Under the pieces are notes generated by a model. The model ran no database searches, had not been told where the DNA came from, and worked only from the letters and a program-made list of their open reading frames with translations. A DNA stretch of 64,000 bases. It comes from Polytrichum commune (taxonomy: Eukaryota > Streptophyta > Polytrichopsida > Polytrichales > Polytrichaceae). How positions within the stretch are numbered: position 1 is the stretch's first letter; each line of letters starts with the position of its first letter. Below, piece by piece: positions 36,001 through 48,700 of the stretch. The position numbers and the translations under genes were made by a program. The stretch spans positions 50,954,796-51,018,795 of the forward strand of contig OX485807.1 in assembly GCA_950295325.1 (NCBI GenBank), written 5' to 3'.

Positions 36001-38073
36001 CAACAGCTGACTACAGTCATGAGAGACCCCAGCCAGCTTATTGAGAATATCCGCTTGCGGCAGGCAGCTAACCAGGTGTTTTGCCAATCTACATACATGC
36101 TTCTCATTATGCTTGTTGTAAACATGAGAAACATAATTTTTGTGCTTAAATGTTCAATAAGTTGATGTTTTCTAGTATGAATTTCTCTCTTATTTCCACA
36201 ATGTATTGCATGCCTGGCTATTATTATATATAAATAGTAATAATATTTGAAGTGATAGAATATTTGGACTGTTCTTTATGTGGCTCTCTTATTACTTTGT
36301 TTGTCTGCTTCATGTAGTTTTATTGCTAAATACTGAATTCCAAAAGTTCAAGCTGTTTTGTGTTCGACATGAATGCATATCATCCTTTGTTGTGCGAGTA
36401 CCCTTTATCACAATGTTTTCCCAGCCAATGCAGACTCTGGTGGAGGATGGTGTACCTGTGGCAAATCATGCTGGCAAAGATGGAAATTCTGAGGTTAAGC
36501 TCCACCTGACTCCTTGGAAAGCATGAGACTGGGGTTTATGATATACATTTCAAAGGCAACAATGTCGTCTTGTGAAATAGTTGAATTGTGAAGGGAGTAC
36601 CCTAGCACTGACCTTGGCTGTGGATCCTAAATGCTGGGATGTGAAGGGCAGGGTGAATCTAAAAGGAATTTGATTACAAGGTGTTCTGATCTTCTTGTTA
36701 ACATGTAATTTTGAAATGCTTTTTGTCATATTTATTCCTTGAGCTGGGCTTCTTGATGTTGCACACATTACATGTAGAATTTCTAAGTCTTCCAATTTCT
36801 TGATATGCCCAATCATATTTCTTGGGTATGACAGGCAGATGCAAGCAATCCGGAGTTGGTTGATGATTCTGACTTCTACCAGCAGCTGCTACTTGAATTT
36901 TTGGAGTCATCTGGTGCAAGTGGGATAGGTAAGGGACTGCCAGATATAATATGTAACATGGCCTTTCTCAGATGCTTGTTTGGTGTTTGCACTTGGTTAG
37001 ATAAACATCACACAAAGTTTTCAAGAGTCCTGTGAATCATGGCACTGTAGGAAATGCAACTGCAAGTGATCTGGATAGCAGTGAACAATATGCTGATATC
37101 TATTCTGTGGGAACTGGTTTGGATCAGTAATCCAACATTGCTGCAAAATTCATAACTTACGTTGTATTTGTAATTGTTCTCTTCCACTGAAAAGAAGATT
37201 TTTCATCACTTGACCATCAACATAGCATGTAACAAGGACATCCTGGGCATCTTCACCGCTGACGTATGAATTTTACTATATCCAGGGGGACTTCAAAATG
37301 CTAGGAAGCGCACAAAGAAGAGAAAGATTGTTGATCGACGTGCTTCTAAAGGAAGGAAAATCAGGTTCTTGTCCTTTCTCCGTCTAGATCTTTTGGGTAT
37401 CAATGTTTTTTCACTAAATGTTAGTGGGCTTAAACTTAATACTGGTTGTAGGTTTAAAAAAAAAATAAAAAAAATCTTAGGGTTTGCATGGCTTTGAGGG
37501 TTTATTAGCATTGGGCAGAAATTGTTTCTGACTTTCGATACCTCTCCCTGACTGCCCCTTTCATGTTCTTAAAGAGTCCCTTCAATAGAACATATGTAAA
37601 ACTGGTTCATCAGGAATCCTCCTCACTATTGAACTACTTGGATCCATCCGATTAGATTTTTCGTTGGTGTTTTCCTATGCCACATAGGACATGTGGAAGC
37701 TGGAGGCACAAAAGATAAAAGCATCTCTAGGTCTGGCATCTAGATACATTGACAAAGACTACTATGACTACTATCACCTTTGTTATCTTAGCAAAAATCC
37801 CACCTCTTCCTGTACCATGTGTGCAGTGAACTTCATGTTGCTCACATTCTAGTTTTCCTGGTTAGTGGGCTGCCATAGAAGCTGCCTTCAAGTTTTTCCC
37901 TGGTTTGGATAGTCAGCAGGAACTTTAGGACTAAGGTTCATCGTTTCTACAGGTACAATGTGCATGAGCCGTTGGTTAACTTTATGGCTCCTGAACCAAT
38001 GGTACTACCACCAATGGCTTCAAAACTCTTCTCAAACCTCTTTGGTCAGCGGACAATTGCTCCAGTCTCCTGA
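33099..38073 (+). CDS. AATF/Bfr2-type ribosome biogenesis protein (TRAUB family), about 14 exons
   Basis: Exons: 33099-33196, 33332-33524 or -33528, 33672-33750, 34272-34344, 34453-34527, 34799-34909, 35073-35127, 35357-35465, 35777-35879, 35992-36075, 36425-36493, 36835-36928, 37286-37364, 37953-38073; about 448 residues. The N-terminus is Asp/Glu/Ser-rich (MADSDDALDDVSMDSDDA). The middle has the AATF core LWDRALEIRISIQKLVTGVH. Further on are ITPFRNSSVDRWQRKTQLAT and LQAFNQSISQQL. The C-terminus carries DDSDFYQQLLLEFLES, a basic KRTKKRKIVDRRASKGRKIR and LVNFMAPEP, the TRAUB domain. Family members act in the nucleolus in small-subunit rRNA processing; the animal homologue is AATF/Che-1. Only the exon 2/exon 3 join is doubtful: the best donor (33524) leaves exon 3 out of frame, while a weak donor at 33528 keeps it in frame. 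A later alternative exon is noted in the findings. Confidence 0.85.
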
Positions 38074-38846
38074 AAGTGTATGGAGACAATGGGCCTGGAG
38101 ACAACAGGTTGAGCAGTAGGTTCTTATGTCGTGGAGTATCTCAATGTGCAGACCTTGATTAAGTGATGGGTTTTGCAATTATAGGATGGCTGGACATTCA
38201 ACTTCACAATGTATTTCTTTGTTTATTCAATTTCTTTTCAAAGGGAACTAAGCAATCCAAGTTACAAAAGTTGCAGTCACAATCATTTTTCTGTAATTGA
38301 TTTCTGTACTATGCTTGAAGATCAATTGTTGTGGAGGAACTCAGACCTCTGTACCCAGGAGGTGTGGAGGTTGTGTATGTTGAGGCTCTGAGTTGTTATG
38401 AGAATTGGGTGATGAGTAAGTTCATCTAGTAGTGGGAATGCTTTTCTCAATGTGCTCGATGACTTACTACTATTTATTCAACGCAAACTTCTTATATATC
38501 ATACTGCGTGACAATACCAGTTCAAACATCTCACTCAGGTCCATCTTCAGCTCATCAAATACAAGAGGCAAAATTTTATGGTGGCAACAAACCACCCATT
38601 GTGAAGGCACTACAAAAAAGAATCACCATGGAACTCGAAAGTGTTCCCCATGGTATAACTGCTACACTCCAAAGTAGGATACCTCAACTTGTGAATTGAT
38701 ACGTACCATGTTGCTATGTGTGGATCTCTTCTTCACTAACTAGAACTAGGTCTTCGACACTACCACTAAGGATTATAATTCTAACAAAAATGAGATATGG
38801 CCATACAGAGATCTTGCTGCTCTACTGGCCACATGATTTGGTTTGT

Positions 38847-41800
38847 TCAAACTGGATTTATAACCATCGCTGGTCGTGCTGGCACTGCTGTTCCTGCAGA
38901 CATTGGCCTAACAGCTGCAGACTTGTAAGTGTACCACCGGGCACACCACACAAAGAGAACTGTGTTTGTGAAACTAAGGATGGTGAGAAGCCAGTAGAAG
39001 TAGTCCATGTGACTTTGATTTAGGTTGTTGCCAATCCATCCGCCATTAGAATCGTAGGTCAATTCAGTGATAATAGACACTAGGAGACTGCTCACAAAAC
39101 TTCCGACAGCAACAGTGCTGAGGTACAGAGCATTTCCCAGGCTGCGCATGGAGTCAGGCGCTTGGTCAAGAAAGAATTCCATTTGGCCCACACTGATGAA
39201 CACCTCACAAATGCCTGTTAGCATGTACTGTGGAAGCAACCAGAATATGGACATGGGCACTTGATCACTATTAAGGGCCCCGTTTGCCCTGGCCACCTTC
39301 AGTCGCCGCATTTCTACAATTGCAGCAACTGCAATGGAGAGGGTGGACAGGATCTGACCCACACCAATGCGCTGGAGCAATGTGAGTCCCCTCACATCGC
39401 CTGTCAGGCTTCGCATAAACGGCACGAAGAACTTATCGTATAAAGGTAAGAAGATGCAGATGGTGGCGGTGATGAACAAGGGCATGGATGCAGCCGGAAT
39501 CTCAAAGTTGGGCCCCATGTGTCGGTCCATCGTGGTGCCTTGGTTCAAGAACAGAGTGCCCACTTGGGCAAACACAGCTGAAAACATAAGGTTGGTCCAC
39601 CAGATTGGGAGCATTCGAACTAATAATTTCACTTCCTCAACCTGAGTGACAGTGCATACTTGCCAAGGGCTAGGATTATAAGCTGCATTCATTCTTCCCA
39701 TATTACCAGCCTCTGCAACTGGAGCAATCGCTGCTTTGTCCAGGAATCTACATAGCAACCATGTTCCAGAAGAAATTTAGCACAGTGCCAATATAAATTT
39801 GCGACCTTCACGGAGCACCACTACTTAAATATTTGATAAATTGCTTGTACGTAGTCCAAGGTATTTGTGACAGTCACTGGTACATATAGATGCTGTACTG
39901 AGAAAAAAGCATTGGACACACTACTAGGATCTTTTCGACACAGCCCATTCGAAACACTATCATCTTACTTGTCAAAGACATTACATTCCATGTCAAACAT
40001 CAGCCTTGTTCATGAGATTCGTGGGCTTAGGAATTTGTTCGCATTTGTGCCCAAGTAATTCTCTTGGGATGCTTCTCATGTCCACATTCATCCTGAATAT
40101 TAGTGGCAAGGGAGGGAAAAGTGCCCAGGTGACATGACACACTATTTTAAGAAAGAGAGATACTACTCAACATGGTTGAGAATGTTATAGATTTGACACA
40201 TATTTGACACAAAATATGATATTTTCGATGGGTATTATGTGACACATGATGTCAAATGGCGGATGCTAAATACCCCCCCACGAACTTTTCGGGGGGGGGG
40301 GGGGGGGGAATTCTGTCAGGGACAACCCCCGACATTTTTTCTGCACCCGACCGAAAACTGCTGCCCGCCCGCCCGATTTCGAAAAAACTAGTGTACTTGC
40401 ATTTTTGAAGGCTACTTGTCCACAAATCCCATATTGAGTGCACTTCATTTTCAAGGTCTCAAATCCAATATATATGTTCACTTCCATTGAGTAAATAAGC
40501 AATTGACTAGATTTCATTTTCAAAGTGAAACCGACAATAAAGCATGTAATTAACTTGGAAGTCAAAAATATTACAAAATCCTCATTACCACTGAGGTTAT
40601 AATTTTTGTCACTTACAATTGAAAGGGACTTTGTCATTCTAAAATGAAACTAAAATTTATGTTTTTTTTTCATATTTTATAATGTATTCTAATATATACT
40701 ATATTATATCTAATATATCTAATATCTAATATATATTTAATACCTTCTACAATCACAAAGTTTTCATACGCATTTAAACTAGTTAAGTAAGATTGAATGC
40801 AACTAAGTCTAATAATTTCTGATTAATCCTAATTAATCCTATTCAAGCCCAATTAAATCAGAAAATATGCGTACCAAATTAATTGACCCTAATTAATTAT
40901 AAAATGTACTTACTGGAATTAGTCATGATTTAAATGGAATTAACTCCAGTAAATAGAATTTATGATTAATTAGGCTTAATTATTTTGGTAAGCATATATT
41001 CTGATTTAATTGGGCTTAATTAGGATTAATCAGAATATATTAGACTTAGTTGCATTCAATCTTACTTAACTAGTTTAAATGTATATGAAAACTTTGTGAT
41101 AGTAGAAGGTATTAACTATATTATATGAAAATATGAAAATATGAGAACAAAACATAAATTTTAGTTTCATATTGGAATGACAAAGTCCCTTTCAATTGTA
41201 AGTGACAAAAATTATAACCTCAGTGGTAATGAAGATTTTGTAATATTTTTGACTTCCAAGTCAATTACATGCTTTATTGGCGGTATCACTTTGAAAATGA
41301 AATCTAGTCAATTGCTTATTTACTCAATGAAAGTGAACATACATATTGGATTTGAGACCTTGAAAATGAAGTGCACTCAATATGGGATTTGTGGACAAGT
41401 AGCCTTCAAAAATGCAAGTACACTAGTTTTTTCAAAATTGGGCGGGCGGGCAGCAGTTTTCGGTCGGGGGCTGCCCTGACAGAATATTCCCCTCCGAAAA
41501 GTTCGTGGGGGGGGGGGGGCATTTAGCGTCCGCCATGTCAAATGGGCTGTGTCGAAAAGACCTCCTTTTCCTACTAGTGAACATAATTGTAGAAGTTGAC
41601 AACTCTTCATGTCAAGGTGTATCCCAAAGAGAGAGCTTTTAGCATTCAGATCAAAGCAATGTCACTGATAGATTAGGTATGATACGGTAGTGTGGGAAAC
41701 TTACTGCAAGCTTGGAGTATGCGGAAGTCGAGGTTTGCAAGTCGAGAATGGAGCAGCCTCTTTTTTGATATCGTTGAGTGCAACTTCGTACAACATGTCA

Positions 41801-43176
41801 CTGTTGGAGGGCACAGGATGGTTCCACTTCCGAACAGCGGAGAAAATTACTTGGGCCACACGGGTGAGTGGGCTGCCTGATGGAATCTGGTGCCTGTAAA
41901 CAGGGGTCCCGAAAAGGTATGCTAAAGTAGCCAAGCCTGTGATTGCAGTAGGAATGCCATACCCCCATGACCAACCCACGTTGTCCTGCACATACACCAG
42001 GATGCTTACAGACAGCATGGTGCCGAAGCTGATGCTCACGAACCACCAATTTGGGAAAGACATCTTGCGCCTGGCCTCTCGTGCATCGCCATTGTCGAAC
42101 TGGTCACCCGCAAACGCAGTGACGCACGATTTGATGCCCCCTGCGCCTAGTGCCATCAAATACAGGGCGAAGTAGAAGAAGCAGATCTGGCCTTTTGTAG
42201 CTCTCTGACATGTGCTGTTGGATAGAGTGGTTGTGTCACACTCGGGAGGTTTCAAGGATGGGAGGGAGACCGACATTGTTACAAAAACCAGAGCCTGCAT
42301 GGAGACACACAGTTCCATGGGATCCAGCTGATCTTATGAAAAACCCCGAAGAAACTAAGCATCTACAGATCATTTCCTAAACTCATGGTTGAAACGAGTA
42401 CTGCAAATTTGAAGCTCAAACCTCAGTTTCTTGAGGCATATATCAAATTTGATGAACTAATCAACATTGGCTTTGCTGATCTTTACTGCAGTGTCTATAT
42501 GTTCTTGCTGATTTCTTGCATGTCCTGCTCCATGTGCTAATTACCCTCAGCAACTCAACGAACTGCATAGACCTTCTTTTTCTGTTTTGGCTACACCAAT
42601 TTGTTGGTAATTTACATTTTCTGAAGTTCTTGTAGATTTCTTAGTGACATAGAACTAAGGCCCAGTTAATATAGGAATTATTCATCAGTTACTGCCCTTA
42701 TAAATAGGTCACCAAGCTTAAATTCCACCGACGTGGTCATCGGAGTTATAAGTACACTTATCTTGCAATGTCCTTATAGCATAAAAAAAGATCATATTCG
42801 GTGAGATGAAGATAGTCGTACCAAGAAATAGCCACATGAGAACAATGATATTGTCCAGTATCTCCCCAAATATGCATCTGCCACAAACGCACCGATGAGA
42901 GGTGTCATGAAAGTTGTGCCTCCCCAATTGTTCACGTTCTTGGCAGAAGTGGAGACATCTTCGTGAAGAACCGTTGTAAGGTAAATAACCAGATTCGACG
43001 AGATTGCGTAGAAAGCCACCCTCTCGCACACCTCACACCCTACGAAAAAACAGACATCAACTCACGTCAGATTTCAGTGCACTGTGAACATGCACATTGG
43101 CAAAAGTATTATTTTGTTTCCACGTCAACTCCTCGCGGAATCCAGGATCAGTTCAAAGCAAGCAAGGGAAACGTGC

Positions 43177-43214
<38 letters not shown>

Positions 43215-43997
43215 ATCCGTGAAATTGTAGACCCACAAGGATTTGACCTGAACAAGGTCACTTTGTTGTAATTTAAAGATTCAAATAAGGATGGCAGTAG
43301 TCTACAGTTTACCAGCAGTTGGTATCGACATACAGGAAGCATAGGTCAAAGGTTATCATCGACTTGCTGCCAGAGGAGGGTGCACTGAGAGGTGAAAGCT
43401 GGGTGAATTCCTGATAAGCTACTGCTGATTGTGGAAATTTGTAAGAAGGATTTGGTTAGGTTGGAGTGTGTTTGATTGCAGGTTACCCACCTAAAATAAA
43501 CCAACATGCTTCCAGGTGGTTGTAACTTGTCATGATAAGCTGGCGATTTGCTTATATGTTACTGCTACTGGAATTTTGTAAGATTCCTTTTGTTGCGTTG
43601 GTGGAGTATGTTGAACTCCAATCTACCCACCCAAATTTAAGTAACATGCTTTCCAGTTGTTTATTAATAAGGATACTGCGGGTTGTGGAATTTTGTAAGG
43701 AGAATTCTATTGAGTTGGAGGAGTGTGTTGGATTGCAGATTACTCACCAAAAATTAGGCAACAGGCTTTCCAGTTGCCGGAGCTGGCCTTCAACGACGGG
43801 CGCCCTTGCATGTCCACCGCGCCATCACTAACCTGCAGCAAAGTTGTGTCATCCGCCTTCCTCACGTCCTGCTGCACCGACGGTGTCGTCTTCTTCGCAG
43901 ACCGCCAGTCTGCGGTACTTCTCGATCGAGTCTGTAGGTTATCGTAGCCTGACTCAAGACGAGATCCAGCTGGTGGTGCTTGCTCCTGCAAGGCCAT
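38847..43997 (-). CDS. NPF (NRT1/PTR) family proton-coupled transporter, four exons
   Basis: Minus-strand exons 43748-43997, 42822-43039, 41705-42294 and 38847-39747, phases 1, 0 and 2 at the joins, give 652 residues. Exon 1 encodes a 54-residue polar tail, then VSDGAVDMQGRPSLKASSGN and WKACCLIFG. Exon 2 carries the ExxER motif (CEVCERVAFY), the proton-coupling motif in helix 1. Exon 3 holds FALYLMALGAGGIKSCVTAF, GDQFD and LVYVQDNVGWSWGYGIP. Exon 4 starts FLDKAAI and ends with the C-terminal six helices. NPF proteins carry nitrate, peptides, hormones or glucosinolates across plant membranes; substrate cannot be told from sequence, though the pattern looks like the NPF5/NPF8 side of the family. 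The exon 2/3 join is two residues shorter than relatives, so it may be shifted slightly. An in-frame stop directly precedes the chosen Met. The gene converges on AATF and diverges from the E1o gene. Confidence 0.88.
40258..41534. mobile_element. Long-TIR (foldback) Mutator-like element in NPF intron 3
   Basis: The 9-bp sequence ATGTCAAAT occurs directly at both edges (40249-40257 and 41535-41543). The element begins GGCGGATGCTAAATACCCC and ends with the complement of GGCGGACGCTAAATGCCCC. The inverted arms run about 630 bases each (40258-40890 and about 40945-41534), with more than 90 percent identity by eye and only a short AT-rich centre. A 9-bp target duplication with very long TIRs is typical of non-autonomous Mutator-like elements. 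Both arms have a poly-G/poly-C cap near the tip (for example 40290-40308). The right arm lacks about 23 bases present in the left arm near 40340. The open frame seen in mirrored form in both arms is a shadow of the TIR. The transcript would fold into a long hairpin. Confidence 0.88.
43178..43212 (+). repeat. (GA)n microsatellite in NPF intron 1
   Basis: About 17 uninterrupted GA units between exons 1 and 2 of the minus-strand NPF gene (a CT run in the sense of that gene). Confidence 0.95.
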
Positions 43998-45730
43998 CTA
44001 CCTGGGATCTACCTGCACCGCAGCAATAAGTTGGTTCCAGTGTAGATTACGCATGACACATTTGATCATCGTCTCCGAAGTCCAGTGATTTCAATGCAAC
44101 CTGGCAAATAGCACCCCTCGACTGATGCCCTCATCACAGTTTTTTGAGAACCATAGGAGCTTTTAAGGGCATCATACAACGTGTTCATGTCCCTGGCCAT
44201 CATTTGAACTGTGGCCATGTACAACCAAGCGGATGGAAGTTGCCGAATTTCTTGAACCAGTTTGCCAGGGAAGTTGAAGGACTTTCCTTGGTTTCATTAT
44301 CATCAGTTCCAGTGTTCGGATTCAAAAGCTTGGAGTTCCGGCGAGCAGATCATCGAATGTAGTATGGTTTGTGTATTCGATGTAGGGTGGATGCAATCTG
44401 TAGGGTTACGTGACATGAGGTTTGAGATTGCGAGGTGAGGCGAACAGCCAAGAACTACCTGCAGAGATGGGAGATAGAGAGAGATGCACAGGGAGCTGTG
44501 TTGTTGATGAGGAGGGGAAGAAAGAGGAGATGAGGAGAAATGCTTGGAGGGGCAATGGTGGGCGAGAGTGGTGGTGAGGCAGGGGTGGGTAAAGTTGAAG
44601 GCGGTAAACTGGTGCAATGGGTAGGTGATGATCATGGCTGTAAGGTCGTATATGGAGAATGTTGCTGCTCCGGAGGCCAAACAGTGCGACGCTTGCACAC
44701 CCCCCGGATGCATAGCTCGATGCTCATGCTCCATGCGGCAACTATTCCTAAGAGCATCAAATATAATACCGGACCAGCACAACAATTGTGTCCACCTTTT
44801 GGGACGGTTAGGGTTTTGGAGTCTGCCTTGTGCCAGATGGTCAAGACTCACGCATATATCCCAGCAATCGCTTCCCGGCTACAGGCTACCTCCACAATAG
44901 ATCTCCATTCCTCTGATTGCAGCCTAATTAATCCGCCTCTTCCGGTCGACAATCACCTTTGCCCGCCATCAATGGTGTCGGAAGGCGAGTTCTGTATGTT
45001 GTACAGACCTAAGGCACAACAATTCACAGCCCTCCACTCGTGGCAAGAAATGCAGCAATTCAGATGCCTTCCACCCTACATGATTCAAACTGATGATGCA
45101 GCTTTTCAAATTGATGCACTTGTCGTGAATTGCGTCATTGGCACGCGGTTAAGCAGGATGTGACCAGATTTTAAAATGTGACGTCGGACTGTGAGTTAGA
45201 CGATTGAGATACCTGAAATTGTCCTTCCACTTTCACAACGGCGTGCTTCACGTGTTGCTTGCAGTAGTGGGAAGCGCATTGACCTCGCCCCATTCCGAGT
45301 GATACCTAATGTATTTTCAAATTGACTTGACTGCAATGTATTGTCTTGCCGTGGGTCCCAGGGATACTTGTGAAAACTACGTCGAATGGGCTTGAAACCT
45401 CCATTTTGTCGTAGTGATTGTGACATGTAGATATTTAGATTAAGGATTCTCGCACTCACTCTATGTCTAGTGAATCTAAGAGAAAAGTGGTAGCAGATTG
45501 GGAGGTTATTCATGTGAGAATCGATCGATGGCGCACCTGCTAGCGGCTGAGAAATTTGCACATTCCAAGAATTAGCCAATATTCCAGCCAATTAGCCAAC
45601 ATGTGTGCATTGACCTGCTTGTATCTTGTGTAAAGAAGTCATCCGGCGATTACCCAACAATGTGAGAAACAATGTGTTGCCTTCACATGTGGCAGGTGAA
45701 GATTTTGTCTTCGGCGACGGATCAGTCAAC
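43998..45730. other. Divergent intergenic region between NPF and E1o genes
   Basis: About 1.7 kb that must hold both promoters. A 207-codon open frame at 44540-45163 (+) is the longest frame here and is partly mirrored by a minus-strand frame. It has no motif I recognise and no support from context, so I do not call it a gene. The first 100 bases upstream of 45731 are open in frame with exon 1 back to a Met at 45626, which is the alternative start for E1o. Confidence 0.45.
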
Positions 45731-48700
45731 ATGAATTGGAGCATTTCCTCGAGTCTTGTGCGCCAGGCCATTTTAAGTAATAGAGTCAGCATGAATGTGA
45801 TGCTTTCTCCCCAGAATCTAAGCACTTGTGGAGGAGCACTTCTGTCTGCTCGCGAAAAGCTTCGACGAAGACAATTGTTCACCTCCACCATTTGCCCTAG
45901 AAATGCCCCGTCTCTCTTTCCAGCGAGGCCTTTCTTACAGGACCACATGAAATATCGCCTCCTTCGTGCTTTCCACGGGAGCCATGTGAACTACCAGGCC
46001 GCCACGCCTCAGCCGAAGGCTGTCCCTCTGTCCAGGCTGAAAGATAACTTCATAGATGGAACAAGCAGCGTGTTCTTGGAGGAGCTTCAACGAAAGTGGG
46101 AGGCGGATCCAAACAGTGTGGATGTCACGTGGCAAGTCTTCTTCAAAAATTTCACCGGAACATCGGCGTCGTCTTCCCCTGGCATAAGCCTCGCAGGAGG
46201 TTCAAATCAAGTAAGATCTGTTCTCAAGTCGGAAACATGCACATCCGTAAGTGACTACATTTAATGAATCCTTTAATCCTGTTGGCTGTGCGGGATGATG
46301 ATTCATAGCCGAATTTTGTGACTGCATGGAATTTAGGAGAGCTTGCTCTCCTGCATTTTGGTTAAGGCATACCGATTTGTTGTCAAGTCCGGAAATATGC
46401 ACATCCATGAGTCACTGAATTTACTGCATCTTTCACCCTATTCGCTGCGCGGCATGCTAATTCATGGCCGAATTTTTTGTGCGCATAGAATATAGGAGAT
46501 CTTGCTCATCTTGTGTTAGGTAGGGCGGACCAGATTGTTTTGTTGTAAGATCTGGAAATATGCACATCCTCGGGTCACTGAATTTACTGAATCCTTTCAT
46601 CCTGACGACTGTCCGACATGCTAATTCATGGCCGCTTTTTGTGTGTGCATGAAATTTAGGAGATTTTGTTTGACCTCGTGACGGTTAGGGCAGACCAATT
46701 TGTTGTCAAGTCCGGAAATGCACATCCTTGAGTCACTGCATTGACTGAATCCTTCCAACCTGTTGACTGTGCGAAATACTATTTCATGTCCTAATTTTGT
46801 GTCTGCATGGAATTTAGGAGAGCTTGCACGTCCTCATATTGGTTAGGGCACACCAATTTGTTATGAAGTCCGGAAATGTGCACATCCGCGGGTCACTGAA
46901 TTTACTGAATCCTTTCATCCTGTTGGCTGCGCGGCATGGTAATTAGTGGTCCAATTTTGTGTTTGCATGGAATTTAGGAGAGCTTGCGCGTCCTCATGTT
47001 GGTTAGAGCATACCAATTTGTGGTCAAGTCCGGAAATGTACATCCCTGAATCACTGCATTTAATGAATCCTTCCTACCTGTTGGCTGTGCGGCATTCATG
47101 GTCGAATATTGTATCTGGATGGAATTTAGGAGAGCTTGCGCGTCCTCATGTTGGTAAGGGCATACCAGTTTGTTGTCAACTCCGGAAATACGCAAATCCG
47201 TGAGTCACTGTATATACTTTCTCTGTGCGGCATGCTAATTCATGGCCGAATTTTGTATTTGCATGGATTTTAGGAGAGCTTGCGTGTCCTCATGTTGGTA
47301 AGGGCATACCAAGTGAACGGCCACATGAAGGCGAAGCTGGACCCTCTGGGATTGGAAAACCGTGCCGTCCCTGCTGAACTCGACCCTCAGAGCTATGGCT
47401 TCTCTCAGGGCGACATGGACAGGGAATTTGTGGTTGGCGTCGACGGAATAACAGGGGTATTAGGTACTGGAGATAGACCGCAAACATTGAAATCGATTCT
47501 CTCACGGCTTGAGAAGGCCTACTGCGACACAGTTGGCTACGAATACATGCACATCCCTGATCGGGAGAAATGCAACTGGCTGAGAGAAAAAATTGAAAAC
47601 CAGGTGAGCAGTGTGCTCATCATACAAATTCCTTGAATCTCCAATCTTGGCCGCCCACTTACTTTGTTGTTGGCGAGTGAGCACAAATTAGACTAGTTAA
47701 GGATAGCATCGGGTACAGGTCAAAGGGTGATTGACTCTGGTAGAAATTTCGTTGTGTGTAATTTCTGAATGCAGAGTGAATTCTTCTCTGACGTCCCCGT
47801 AGAACAGTACAGGTGATCGAGTACACCCCAACTCAGCGTGCAGAGTTCCTTGATCGACTCATGTGGGGAACCAATTTCGAGAACTTCTTGTCTCAGAAAT
47901 GGACAGCAGCAAAGCGGTTTGGATTGGAGGGATGCGAGACTTTGATTCCAGGAATGAAGGTATGGGCTGACGAAAAACTACTAAATTGTCACTTAGTTTG
48001 AATGTGATGGTGCTGCTGGAGTGGCAAATTCATACCCATTCAAAGGTCGCTTGTGATGTGGAATGAGGGGATATTGAGATCACCTCAGTCTAAATGTGAT
48101 GATGCTCCTGGGGAGACGGATTCATAAGCCATTCATAGTTCACATTTGATAAGGAATGGCGAGAGATTGATGTCACCTCCGTTTGAAGTGATGATCCTAC
48201 TGGAGTGGCGAATTCATAACCCATTCAAAGTTCATATGTGATGAGCAACGGTGGAACAGTGAAATCACCTCAGTTTGAATGTGATGCTACTGCTGGAGTG
48301 ACGAATTCATAACTCATTCATAGTTCACATGTGATGAGGAATGGTGGAACATTAAAATCACCTCAGTTTGAATTTGATGATGCTGCTGGAGTGACGAATT
48401 CAAAACCCATTCATGATTCACATCTGATGAGGAATGGTGGAAAATTAAAATCACATTAGTTTGAATGTGATGATGCTGTTGGAGTGACTGAATCGTAACC
48501 CTTTCACATGAGAAATGGTGGGAGATTGGTCACACCTCAGTTTGAATGTGAGGACGATGCTGGCGGAGTGACAAATTCAGAACCCATTCATAATGGAAGA
48601 CTCGAAAACCCTTGGGCATTAGGATTGAAAAGTGCGATTGGTGTGAGAATGCAGGAACTGATAGACACAGCTGCAGACCATGGGGTGGAGAGCATAGTGA

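Noticed and set aside
40266-41479. Mirrored open frames of 123 and 100 residues with nearly the same protein (40266-40637 minus, 41177-41479 plus)
   Set aside because: They are the two arms of one inverted repeat. The shared protein follows from the TIR identity, shows no known domain and lies in an intron.
46211-47273. CRISPR-like appearance of regularly repeated sequence
   Set aside because: Units are 144-164 bp and repeated along their whole length with no unique spacers, in an intron of a plant gene.
48508-48654. Extra N-terminal coding sequence joined to E1o exon 4
   Set aside because: The frame is open by chance but the sequence is the last units of the intronic array, and conserved protein similarity starts exactly after the AG at 48654.
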